Shown here piece after piece: positions 25,501 to 32,569 of a stretch of DNA of 45,927 bases; the first letter of the stretch is position 1, and each line of letters opens with the position of its first letter. The stretch is from Pseudoxanthomonas koreensis (lineage in GTDB: Bacteria > Pseudomonadota > Gammaproteobacteria > Xanthomonadales > Xanthomonadaceae). The stretch spans positions 1 to 45,927 of the forward strand of contig NZ_PDWM01000026.1 in the NCBI RefSeq assembly GCF_010093225.1, read 5' to 3'. The notes under the pieces are model-generated. The model did not search any database and had not been told where the DNA came from. It saw nothing but the letters and a program-made list of their open reading frames with translations. Position numbers and translations under genes: made by a program.

Positions 25501-25571
25501 ATTGTAGCGGGATGGCGGGGGCGCGCTGGTTGTCGCGTCGTCGCCGGCGCTTCACCGGCAATGGCGATAAT
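25501..25571. promoter_or_regulatory. Divergent gpmA / endonuclease V promoter region
   Basis: TACAAT on the minus strand (25501-25506) would serve gpmA with a leader of about 30 nt. GATAAT on the plus strand (25566-25571) ends exactly 6 nt before the endonuclease V ATG. The phrase GCGGGATGG recurs three times in the surrounding 100 bp. No -35 consensus is seen for either. Confidence 0.45.
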
Positions 25572-25577
25572 CGCGGG

Positions 25578-26375
25578 ATGGAGGCATCCGTGGACGTCGT
25601 CGATCCTTTCCCGGGCTGGGATGGCAGCACCGCCGGGGCGCGTGCGTTGCAGGCGGAACTGGCGGCACGGGGGTCGCTGGAGGATGGCTTCGTGGTGCCG
25701 TTGCGCATGATCGCGGGCTTCGACGTCGGCTTCGAGGACCAGGGCGCGACCACGCGCGCGGCGGTGGTGCTGGTCGATGCGGACTCGCTGCAGCCGCTGG
25801 AGTCGCACGTGGCGCGGGTGCCAACCTCGATGCCATACGTGCCAGGCCTGCTGAGTTTCCGCGAACTGCCGGCGCTGCTGCGGGCGCTGGCGATGCTGTC
25901 GCGGGCGCCGGACCTGGCGATGGTGGATGGCCAGGGCATCGCCCATCCGCGGCGGCTGGGCATCGCGGCGCACTTCGGCGTGGCGACGGGGCTGCCGGCG
26001 ATGGGCGTGGCGAAGTCGCTGCTGGCCGGCAAATTCGATCCGCCGGGCGCCGAGCGCGGCGACCGCAGCCCGGTGGTCCATCGCGGTGAGGTGGTCGGCT
26101 ACGCGCTGCGCAGCAAGCCGCGCTGCAATCCGCTGATCGTCTCGCCGGGGCACCGGGTGTCGTTGCACACGGCCGTGGAACTGGCGCTGCGCTGCCTGGC
26201 CGGCTATCGCCTGCCCGAACCGACGCGGCTGGCCGACCGGCTGGCATCGCGGCGCGATGGACCGGCCCGCGTGGACGCCGCCGGACGCGGTGAAATCAGC
26301 CGCGGCGATGGCGGATCCGCGGCGGCCGCTTCCACGCGCGGGTCCGGCAGCGGCCGGCGGCGCGGCGCCGTTTAA
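25578..26375 (+). CDS. nfi: Endonuclease V (deoxyinosine 3'-endonuclease)
   Basis: DNA repair nuclease that cuts at the second phosphodiester 3' of deoxyinosine. The 265-residue protein keeps the metal-binding acids D49 ([10 protein letters not shown]), E96 ([10 protein letters not shown]) and D117 ([16 protein letters not shown], the family signature), plus GVAKSLL and [13 protein letters not shown]. coli Nfi is 223 residues. The extra length is a C-terminal tail of about 35 residues, rich in Gly, Ser, Ala and Arg, with no recognisable domain. The ATG at 25578 lies 6 nt after GATAAT, which favours it. A GTG five codons later is an alternative. aqpZ follows 78 bp downstream. Confidence 0.92.
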   Translation: MEASVDVVDPFPGWDGSTAGARALQAELAARGSLEDGFVVPLRMIAGFDVGFEDQGATTRAAVVLVDADSLQPLESHVARVPTSMPYVPGLLSFRELPALLRALAMLSRAPDLAMVDGQGIAHPRRLGIAAHFGVATGLPAMGVAKSLLAGKFDPPGAERGDRSPVVHRGEVVGYALRSKPRCNPLIVSPGHRVSLHTAVELALRCLAGYRLPEPTRLADRLASRRDGPARVDAAGRGEISRGDGGSAAAASTRGSGSGRRRGAV

Positions 26376-26453
26376 CCGGAAGGCAACGACAGCGTCCGCG
26401 TGTTCGGCGTACGCTCTGCCGGCCCATTCCGGGCGTCAACGACGGGGACGACG

Positions 26454-27176
26454 ATGACTGTGACGAAACGTTTGGCGGCCGAATTCCTCGGCACGCTGTG
26501 GCTGGTGCTGGGCGGTTGCGGCAGTGCGGTACTGGCGGCGAAGTTCGGCGGCGACGGCAATCCGCTGGGCATCGGCTTCGTCGGCGTGGCGCTGGCCTTC
26601 GGCCTGACCGTGCTCACCGGCGCGTATGCCTTCGGCCACATCTCCGGCGGACACTTCAACCCGGCGGTGAGCCTGGGCCTGGCCGCCGGCGGACGCTTCC
26701 CGGCCAAGGACCTGCCCGGTTACATCGTGGCCCAGGTGCTGGGCGCGATCGCCGCCGGCTTCATCCTGCTGCAGATCGCCCGCGGCGGCGGCGGTTTCGT
26801 CATCGATCCGACCGCGGCCGGCGCCTTCGCCAGCAACGGCTACGGCGTGCTCTCGCCCGGCGGCTACACCATGGCCGCCGCGTTCCTGTGCGAAGTGGTG
26901 CTCACCGCGTTCTTCCTGCTGGTGATCATGGGCGCGACCCACAACAAAGCTGCCGCCGGCTTCGCGCCGATCGCCATCGGCCTGGCCCTGACCCTGATCC
27001 ACCTGATCAGCATCCCGGTCACCAACACCTCGGTGAACCCGGCCCGCTCCACCGGCGTGGCCCTGTTCGCCGGCTCCGGGGCGATCGGCCAGCTGTGGCT
27101 GTTCTGGGTGGCACCGCTGATCGGCGGCGCGATCGGTGGCGTGCTCTACGCCTGGCTGCGGCCTGCGAACGAGTAG
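26454..27176 (+). CDS. aqpZ: Aquaporin Z
   Basis: Inner-membrane water channel of 240 residues (E. coli AqpZ is 231). It has six helices and the two half-helix NPA boxes, [14 protein letters not shown] (NPA 69-71) and [15 protein letters not shown] (near 194-196). The residues around these boxes (F in [10 protein letters not shown], the arginine after the second NPA) match a water-selective filter rather than a glycerol facilitator. The start at 26454 follows the family N-terminus ([11 protein letters not shown]). An upstream ATG at 26400 would add a polar extension. A TACGCT hexamer at 26410-26415 may be its own promoter. A strong hairpin follows. Confidence 0.95.
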   Translation: MTVTKRLAAEFLGTLWLVLGGCGSAVLAAKFGGDGNPLGIGFVGVALAFGLTVLTGAYAFGHISGGHFNPAVSLGLAAGGRFPAKDLPGYIVAQVLGAIAAGFILLQIARGGGGFVIDPTAAGAFASNGYGVLSPGGYTMAAAFLCEVVLTAFFLLVIMGATHNKAAAGFAPIAIGLALTLIHLISIPVTNTSVNPARSTGVALFAGSGAIGQLWLFWVAPLIGGAIGGVLYAWLRPANE

Positions 27177-27197
27177 GCGCCAACCGCGTTGCGCGCG

Positions 27198-27227
27198 ACG
27201 GGCCGGGCCAGGCATGGCCCGGCCCGT
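27198..27227 (+). terminator. Terminator after aqpZ
   Basis: ACGGGCCGGGCCA, loop GGCA, TGGCCCGGCCCGT: a perfect 13-bp stem 21 nt past the aqpZ stop, followed by ATTCATGTT, a short T-rich tail. Confidence 0.75.
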
Positions 27228-27277
27228 ATTCATGTTGGAGGGCCATACCACCGGTGCCGCGCAGCCGCGAATGCGGT

Positions 27278-27283
27278 TAGGAT
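27278..27283 (+). promoter_or_regulatory. Candidate -10 box of phaZ
   Basis: TAGGAT ends exactly 6 nt before the ATG at 27290. That spacing recurs at several genes in this window and would favour a leaderless start there, rather than the family start at 27323. Confidence 0.4.
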
Positions 27284-27322
27284 TGTGCGATGCAACACCC
27301 CCGCAACAGGCGTGGCCACTCG

Positions 27323-28567
27323 ATGCTCTACCAGATCCATGAACTCAACCGCGCGATGATGGCCCCCTGGGTCCATCTGGCCGAAGCCAACTCGCGCATC
27401 TTCTCCCACCCTTCCAGCTGGATCTCCTCCCTGCCCGGCGCCGAGCGCATCGCCGCCGGCAACGAACTGGTGCACCGCCTCGGCAAGGAATACGAGAAGC
27501 CGCCCTGGGGCATCCACGAAGTGGAAGTGGCCGGGCACAAGGTGCCGGTGCTGGAACAGGAGGTGGTGCGCAAGCCGTTCTGCCGCCTGGTCCGCTTCAA
27601 GCGCTACAGCGACGACGCCAGCGTCATCGCCGCGCTCAAGGACGACCCGGTCGTGCTGGTGGTGGCGCCGCTGTCCGGCCACCACGCCACCCTGCTGCGC
27701 GACACCGTGCGCACCCTGCTGCGCGACCACAAGGTCTACGTCGCCGACTGGATCGACGCGCGCATGGTCCCGCTGGAGGATGGCGCGTTCGGGCTGGACG
27801 ACTACGTCGCCTACATCGAGGACTTCATCCGCCACATCGGCGCGGCCAACCTGCACGTGATGAGCGTGTGCCAGCCGACCGTGCCGGTGCTGGCGGCGGT
27901 GTCGCTGATGGCCGCGCGCGGCGAGCCGGTGCCGCGCTCGCTGGTGATGATGGGCGGGCCGATCGACGCGCGCCGCAGCCCGACCCAGGTCAACGGACTG
28001 GCCACGCGCAACCGGCTGGCGTGGTTCGAGAACCACGTGATCCACACGGTGCCGCAGCCGTACCCGGGCCAGGGCCGCGAGGTCTACCCGGGCTTCCTGC
28101 AGCACGCCGGCTTCATCGCGATGAACCCCAGCCGCCACGTCATGTCGCACTGGGACTTCTATTCGGACCTGGTCAAGGGCGACCTGCAGGACGCCGAATC
28201 GCACCGTCGCTTCTACGACGAGTACAACGCGGTGCTGGACATGCCGGCCGAGTACTACCTGGACACGATCAGGACGGTGTTCCAGGAATTCCTGCTGCCG
28301 CGCGGCAAGTGGAAGGTCAACGGCGAGCCGGTCAGGCCGGCGGCGATCAAGGGCACGGCGCTGATGACCATCGAAGGCGAACTGGACGACATCTCGGGCC
28401 TGGGCCAGACCGCCGCCGCGCACGACCTGTGCACGGGCATCGCCAAGACCCGGCAGAAGCACCTGACGGTCGAGGGCGCCGGCCACTACGGCATCTTCAG
28501 TGGCCGCCGCTGGCGCGAGAAGGTCTATCCGCAGGTGCGCGGGTTCATCGCCAGGTACAACGGCTGA
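27323..28567 (+). CDS. phaZ: Intracellular polyhydroxyalkanoate (PHB) depolymerase
   Basis: Cytoplasmic alpha/beta-hydrolase that mobilises native PHB granules. From the ATG at 27323 the protein has 414 residues and starts MLYQIHELNR, as in Ralstonia PhaZ1. The nucleophile is the cysteine in MSVCQPTVPV, at residue 183 with this start, which is also the known Cys183 of that enzyme. LSGHHATLLRDTVRTLL, DWIDARMVP and GHYGIFSGRRWRE match the family closely. An ATG at 27290 would add 11 residues. It is supported by promoter spacing but not by homology. No PHA synthase, phasin or PhaR gene is present in the window. Confidence 0.92.
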   Translation: MLYQIHELNRAMMAPWVHLAEANSRIFSHPSSWISSLPGAERIAAGNELVHRLGKEYEKPPWGIHEVEVAGHKVPVLEQEVVRKPFCRLVRFKRYSDDASVIAALKDDPVVLVVAPLSGHHATLLRDTVRTLLRDHKVYVADWIDARMVPLEDGAFGLDDYVAYIEDFIRHIGAANLHVMSVCQPTVPVLAAVSLMAARGEPVPRSLVMMGGPIDARRSPTQVNGLATRNRLAWFENHVIHTVPQPYPGQGREVYPGFLQHAGFIAMNPSRHVMSHWDFYSDLVKGDLQDAESHRRFYDEYNAVLDMPAEYYLDTIRTVFQEFLLPRGKWKVNGEPVRPAAIKGTALMTIEGELDDISGLGQTAAAHDLCTGIAKTRQKHLTVEGAGHYGIFSGRRWREKVYPQVRGFIARYNG

Positions 28568-28591
28568 TCCGGGTCGCAGCCCCGGGATCAA

Positions 28592-28621
28592 GGAAAGCCC
28601 CGCCTGCGAGCGGGGCTTTCC
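28592..28621. terminator. Bidirectional terminator between phaZ and the exported repeat protein gene
   Basis: GGAAAGCCCCGC, loop CTGCGA, GCGGGGCTTTCC: a perfect 12-bp stem between convergent genes. The A/T ends of the stem give short U runs in both directions. Confidence 0.8.
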
Positions 28622-28692
28622 GTTCCTGATGCGATAGGGCGAAAGCGTGGCGGCAGCAGGCCCTTCCGTTCCACGCCACCGATCCAGGCGGT

Positions 28693-29391
28693 TCAGAGCC
28701 GACGCGCCACCTTGCCCTCGGCATCGAGGATCTCGATGCGCGGCTCATCGTTCGCGTCCACGCCGATGCGGATGCGCGGCTTGCCGCTGGTGTCGGCGAT
28801 CTCCAGCGCGGCATCGCGGTTGCGGTTGGAGAGCATGATCCGCGACACGCCTTCGCTGGTGGTCACCTCACCCTCGCTGTAGGGGATGCGGTCGGCGATG
28901 GTCAGGCCGGCCATCCACGACTTGCCGTCCGGGCTCTCCATCTTCATCAGGCCGATGCCATCGGTGGGCTGGTGGTTGTAGTCGAAGATGTGGCCCGCCA
29001 TGCGGTGTCCGGCCGGACCGGTCATGGTCGCCAATCCACCGGTTTCCACCCCCTCCTGGTCGTAGAAGACCATGCCGGCGGCGGTACGGATGCTGCGCGC
29101 ATGGGTCTTGCCGCGGAACACCGGGTCGGGGAAGCGTTCCGCATTCGCGATCACCAGTCGCGGCTTGCCGCTGGCGTCGACCACGTTGATCCGCTCGACG
29201 GTCAGTTCCTGCACGTGCTGGTGGCCGCTGGCCGCGAGCGTCGCCGATGCACTGGCACTGGCATTGGCATCGGGCAGCAGCCACTGCGCCAGCGACAGGC
29301 CCCAGGCGCCGGCGACCAGGGACCACAGCAGCGCCTGGCGGCCACGGCGGGACGAAGGAACGGAAGACGAGGACACGGTGCTCTTTTCCAT
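28693..29391 (-). CDS. Exported or membrane-anchored protein with repeated beta motifs
   Basis: A 232-residue protein of no family I can name. Residues 17-40 form a membrane helix (RQALLWSLVAGAWGLSLAQW) after a short basic tail, so the rest is probably periplasmic. The exported part repeats a beta-strand motif of the type D-x-x-GKPR-(L/I)-x-I: VVDASGKPRLVIAN, IADTSGKPRIRIGV, EPRIEILDAEGKVARRL, with a related ESPDGKSWMAGLTI. A repeated beta sheet or short solenoid seems likely. The ATG at 29391 directly precedes the basic tail and is preferred over 29463. It is convergent with phaZ and shares its terminator. Function unknown. Confidence 0.75.
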   Translation of the reverse strand: MEKSTVSSSSVPSSRRGRQALLWSLVAGAWGLSLAQWLLPDANASASASATLAASGHQHVQELTVERINVVDASGKPRLVIANAERFPDPVFRGKTHARSIRTAAGMVFYDQEGVETGGLATMTGPAGHRMAGHIFDYNHQPTDGIGLMKMESPDGKSWMAGLTIADRIPYSEGEVTTSEGVSRIMLSNRNRDAALEIADTSGKPRIRIGVDANDEPRIEILDAEGKVARRL

Positions 29392-29464
29392 GGGCAATAC
29401 TCTCTCCTGCCGTGGCGGCATGCGGATGGGACATCGGGACTCGGGATCGCAGCGGGAGGACATC

Positions 29465-29494
29465 CCCCGGCCCGCCGCTGCGCGCGGGCCGGGG
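29465..29494 (-). terminator. Terminator of the PadR/HAAS operon
   Basis: CCCCGGCCCG and CGGGCCGGGG pair as a 10-bp GC stem, 12 nt past the sensor gene stop. No long U-tract follows. The hairpin lies just upstream of the next minus-strand gene. Confidence 0.6.
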
Positions 29495-29506
29495 CGTGGC
29501 GCCGGC

Positions 29507-30454
29507 TCAGACCACCGGGTCGCGCACCAGCAGGTGCCGGGCCAGCCAGCCGTGGAAGCGGCCGACCAGGCGCGCCAGGTGCAGGGTCACGAACAGCATC
29601 AGCACCGCGCCGACGAAGACCAGCGGCAGGCCCCACGCCGGCAGCGACGTGACGAAGGCATCACCGCCATAGTTCAGCACCTGCCAGCCATCGACCGTGA
29701 CACCCGCATCGGCCAGGCCCGTCCAGACCATCACCGGTGCCGCCGCGAAGGCCAGCGACAGCGCCACCGCCGTGATCACGAAGCTGAAATAGGCCGTGCC
29801 CAGCGGCAGCATCAGCAGCATGTAGCCCATCGCCGTCCACGTGCGCACGTCGGTGAACAGCTCCTTGATCCGCGTCAGCCACGGCTTGTCGCGTTGCGTG
29901 TACAGCGGCCGCCGCGGCATGCGCACGCCCAGCAGGGTCTCGACGATGCGCCCTTCCACCAGCGACAGCAGCCGTACCGACATCAGGAACAGCAGCAGCA
30001 GCGGCACGCCGACGATCAGCACCAGCAGGCCCAGCGACAGGCTCATGCCGGTCACCACCCAGGTGAAGTAGAAGGTGCCCGTGGCCAGCGCCAGCAGCAT
30101 GTAGAACAGCGAACCGTAGGTGTACGGATCGGCGACCACGCCGAAGAAGCGTCCGACCAGCGAGCGCCGCTTCGGCGGCGCCGGCGGGCGCAGCGCGCGG
30201 TTCACCGTCACCTCGGTCTCGCGGTAGATGTCGGCGACCTCTTCCGGCGCGCCGTAGCTGCCGGCGACCGCGGCGATCACCTCGGATTCGGAGCGGTCCG
30301 GGTTCTCGGCCAGTTCCGAACGCAGGTATTCCTCGGCGTCGTACAGGGCGTCCTGGATCATGGCCTTGTCCGCGCCTGCCAGGGCCTCGCGCAGCTGTTC
30401 CAGGTATTCGGGGATCGTGCCGGGCAGCGGCCGTGCGGAATTGGTGGTGTTCAT
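29507..30454 (-). CDS. HAAS-domain membrane sensor protein (DUF1700/sensor family)
   Basis: A 315-residue inner-membrane protein. Residues about 13-75 form the HAAS helical domain (YLEQLREALAGADKAMIQDALYDAEEYL split by short turns), typical of proteins encoded with PadR regulators. The rest holds two pairs of membrane helices separated by cytoplasmic loops, as in the putative-sensor family. It starts 4 bp inside the end of the padR gene (overlapping ATGA), so the two are translationally coupled. A membrane protein regulated by, or modulating, the PadR repressor is the likely role. The signal is unknown. Confidence 0.8.
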   Translation of the reverse strand: MNTTNSARPLPGTIPEYLEQLREALAGADKAMIQDALYDAEEYLRSELAENPDRSESEVIAAVAGSYGAPEEVADIYRETEVTVNRALRPPAPPKRRSLVGRFFGVVADPYTYGSLFYMLLALATGTFYFTWVVTGMSLSLGLLVLIVGVPLLLLFLMSVRLLSLVEGRIVETLLGVRMPRRPLYTQRDKPWLTRIKELFTDVRTWTAMGYMLLMLPLGTAYFSFVITAVALSLAFAAAPVMVWTGLADAGVTVDGWQVLNYGGDAFVTSLPAWGLPLVFVGAVLMLFVTLHLARLVGRFHGWLARHLLVRDPVV

Positions 30455-30816
30455 GCGGGGACCCCCTCCAGGGCGGAATCGACGGTATCGCGGGTGGCGC
30501 GCCAGGCGGCGGCCCAGGACTGCAGGACCTGGCGGCCGGCATCGGTGATGCGGTAGTAGCGGCGCGGCGGGCCGGCGACGGACGGCTCGACGAAGCTGTC
30601 CAGCAGGCCGCCGCCCTCCAGGTTGCGCAACACCGGGTACAGCGCGCTCTGCTTGTTGGCGAGCACGCCGTCGCCGGTGCGCTCGAGCTGCTTGGCGATC
30701 AGGTAGCCGTAGAGCGGCTCGCCGGCACGCGCCAGCACCGCCAGCAGCACCAGCGACACGGTGCCGGTGCTGATCTCCTTCTGGAACTTCTTCAGGTGGA
30801 CCTCGGTATCGAACAT
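30451..30816 (-). CDS. PadR family transcriptional regulator
   Basis: A 121-residue winged-helix regulator of the short PadR subfamily. It has EISTGTVSLVLLAVLARAGEPLYGY at the N-terminus, shown here as the recognition of helix 1-2. The wing is QSALYPVLRNLEGGGLLDS and GPPRRYYRITDAGRQVL, and a short dimerisation helix follows. Such proteins often repress their own operon and a linked membrane protein. Its gene overlaps the HAAS sensor gene by 4 bp. A GCTAT/ATAGC dyad upstream could be its operator. Confidence 0.9.
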   Translation of the reverse strand: MFDTEVHLKKFQKEISTGTVSLVLLAVLARAGEPLYGYLIAKQLERTGDGVLANKQSALYPVLRNLEGGGLLDSFVEPSVAGPPRRYYRITDAGRQVLQSWAAAWRATRDTVDSALEGVPA

Positions 30817-30857
30817 GGCGTCCTCCCGGGCGGATCTGCCGCTAGGTTGGAGGCCAT

Positions 30858-30880
30858 GCTATTGCGAAGTCTGATATAGC
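30858..30880. promoter_or_regulatory. Candidate operator/promoter of the padR operon
   Basis: GCTAT (30858-30862) and ATAGC (30876-30880) form a dyad with 13-bp spacing in a local AT-rich stretch. TATATC on the minus strand (30873-30878) may be the -10 box. Autoregulation by PadR at this site is an inference. Confidence 0.35.
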
Positions 30881-30994
30881 GTATGTGCTAGTAGTCACGC
30901 CGTGCGCATGGCCGGCGGGCGAGATCGCGAGCCGGCATTGATGCCAGCCCGCGCACGCGGAACCTCATAACATATTGATAAAATTGAAGATCAA

Positions 30995-31009
30995 GGCCGC
31001 ACTGCGGCC
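30995..31009 (-). terminator. Hairpin after the small membrane protein gene
   Basis: GGCCGC, loop ACT, GCGGCC, 9 nt past the stop. The minus strand then reads TTGATCTTCAATTTT, giving an interrupted U-rich tail. Confidence 0.55.
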
Positions 31010-31018
31010 CGTCCCCAG

Positions 31019-31345
31019 CTACTTCAGCTTCCGCTCCAGGGCGTAGTACGCCAGATTTCCCAGCCCGGTAGCACCGAGCAGGAGCGCGATGACGCCCGGG
31101 GTGACCCGGTCCGCGCCGGTCAGCTCCACCAGGCCGAAGCCCCCGGCCAGCGCAAGGCACACGCTGCCCCACTGCAGCGCGGCCAGGCGCCGCCGCGTCG
31201 CCTCGCCCTCGAGCAGCGAGCGCACCAGCTCCTCGGAACCGCGCGATTCGATGATCCGCCGGCGCGTGTAGGCATCGACCACCGCCTTGATGGAGTAGGC
31301 GATGGAGGCGAACAGGGTGATGGGGATGAGGAGATCGAAGTTCAT
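31019..31345 (-). CDS. Small membrane protein, divergent from the ECF sigma factor
   Basis: A 108-residue protein with an N-terminal helix (LLIPITLFASIAYSI), a charged helical stretch (about 27-55, TRRRIIESRGSEELVRSL) and two further helices. The layout is reminiscent of DUF6249-type proteins that occur next to ECF sigma genes, but I am not certain. The ATG at 31345 begins the first membrane helix; the frame continues upstream without support. It is divergent from the sigma gene across 108 bp. A common regulatory module is plausible from position. Confidence 0.7.
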   Translation of the reverse strand: MNFDLLIPITLFASIAYSIKAVVDAYTRRRIIESRGSEELVRSLLEGEATRRRLAALQWGSVCLALAGGFGLVELTGADRVTPGVIALLLGATGLGNLAYYALERKLK

Positions 31346-31453
31346 GAGTCGGCAACCATGTCGAGTGGGTCCCCATTGAGATACGTGGCCATGCCAGCGG
31401 GTTGCAGCCGGTGATTTGCAACCGGCGCCACGCCCGGCGTATCCCTGTACCGG

Positions 31454-32059
31454 ATGACCAGCCCGCCCTCCCCCGCCTCCTTCCAGGACACCCTTGGCGC
31501 CGACCGGGCACTGGTGGAAGCCGTCCTGGCGCGCAGGCCCGGCGCGTTCGAGCGACTGGTGCGCGAATACCAGAACCTGTGCTGGCATGTCGTGGACCGC
31601 ATGGTGCGGCACCCGGACGACACGCGCGAACTGTGCCAGGAGGTCTTCCTGCGCATCCACCGCTCGCTGCACCAGTACCGGGGCGAGAGCGCATTGAAAT
31701 CGTGGGTGGCGCAGGTGGCCTACTCGGTGGCCAGGCGGCACCTCGAGCGCAAACGCATCCCGATCGTGGAAGGAAGCGACGGCGAGGACGGCCTGCTCCT
31801 CGCCGAAAGGACAGGCGACGGCTTCGATCTGGAGGCGAACGCCGCGGACGCGGAAATCAACGCGCACCTGCATGCGGCCATCGAGGCCTTGCCGCCACTG
31901 CAGCGGACGCTGCTTACGCTCTACCATCTCGAAGAGATGCCCATCGGCGAGATCGCCCGCCTGACCGGCCTTGCCGAGGGCACCGTCAAGAGCCACCTGT
32001 TCCGCAGCCGCAAGCGACTGCGCGGAGTGCTGGAATCGCGCATAGGAGAATCGCCATGA
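31454..32059 (+). CDS. ECF-type RNA polymerase sigma factor
   Basis: A 201-residue sigma-70 family protein with only regions 2 and 4. Region 2 covers about 20-95 (FERLVREYQNLCWHVVDRMV, then DDTRELCQEVFLRIHRSLHQ). Region 4 covers about 133-190 (LPPLQRTLLTLYHLEEMPIG, then EIARLTGLAEGTVKSHLFRS). Such factors redirect RNA polymerase to a stress or envelope regulon. Its TGA overlaps the ATG of the next gene (ATGA), which is the usual arrangement with a cognate anti-sigma factor. There is no iron-sensor FecR gene beside it. The target promoter is unknown. Confidence 0.92.
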   Translation: MTSPPSPASFQDTLGADRALVEAVLARRPGAFERLVREYQNLCWHVVDRMVRHPDDTRELCQEVFLRIHRSLHQYRGESALKSWVAQVAYSVARRHLERKRIPIVEGSDGEDGLLLAERTGDGFDLEANAADAEINAHLHAAIEALPPLQRTLLTLYHLEEMPIGEIARLTGLAEGTVKSHLFRSRKRLRGVLESRIGESP

Positions 32060-32493
32060 ACACGAGGAACAAGCCTCAGGTCGACCCGGGCGAATGGGAG
32101 GCACAGGAGCGCGGCATGCGCACCGCACGCGCACGCGATGCGGACGCACGGCTGGACGAGGCGGCGGCGGACTACCGCATCGTGGCCGAGGCGCTGGTGT
32201 CCGCCCCCCGCAGCGAACCGCCGGCCGGTTTCGCCACCGCGGTCGCGAAACACGTCGCCCGCCACGAGGCGGGACTCGAACGCCTGCTGTGGCGGAGCCT
32301 GCTGGTCGTGTTCGTGGTCGCGTCGGCCGCGATGGGCGCGCAGTACGGCGCGCAGTGGCTGCAAGCGCTGCAGGGGATCCTGGATGGCGACGCCCTTGGC
32401 TGGGCGCTGGCTGCCGTGGGCTGCATGGCGCTGTCCTGGATCGGCAGCCGGTTGTTCGAGCCCGGCCACCCTGCAGGGATCCACGCCCCCTAG
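32056..32493 (+). CDS. Probable membrane anti-sigma factor
   Basis: A 145-residue protein with a cytoplasmic N-terminal half of about 80 residues and two membrane helices (LLVVFVVASAAMGAQYGAQW and ALGWALAAVGCMALSWIGS). It has the segment EPPAGFATAVAKHVARHE, as often seen just before the membrane helix of anti-sigma proteins. It lacks the zinc anti-sigma motif H-x3-C-x2-C. The role rests mainly on the 4-bp overlap with the ECF sigma gene and on topology. If correct, it sequesters the sigma factor at the inner membrane. It could also be an unrelated membrane protein. Confidence 0.7.
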   Translation: MNTRNKPQVDPGEWEAQERGMRTARARDADARLDEAAADYRIVAEALVSAPRSEPPAGFATAVAKHVARHEAGLERLLWRSLLVVFVVASAAMGAQYGAQWLQALQGILDGDALGWALAAVGCMALSWIGSRLFEPGHPAGIHAP

Positions 32494-32510
32494 GTCCGGA
32501 CGCCGGGCGA

Positions 32511-32529
32511 TCCCGGACATGGTCCGGGA
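32511..32529. terminator. Bidirectional hairpin between anti-sigma and serine hydrolase genes
   Basis: TCCCGGAC, loop ATG, GTCCGGGA: a perfect 8-bp stem between convergent genes. No T-tract on either side. Confidence 0.5.
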
Positions 32530-32569
32530 CCGCCCCGCCGGATGCCGCGCGCCGGCGTGTCGCGCGCCG

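Noticed and set aside
24714-26168. Extended upstream start for gpmA (484 codons)
   Set aside because: The extension is antisense to endonuclease V. The conserved enzyme N-terminus begins at the GTG 25463.
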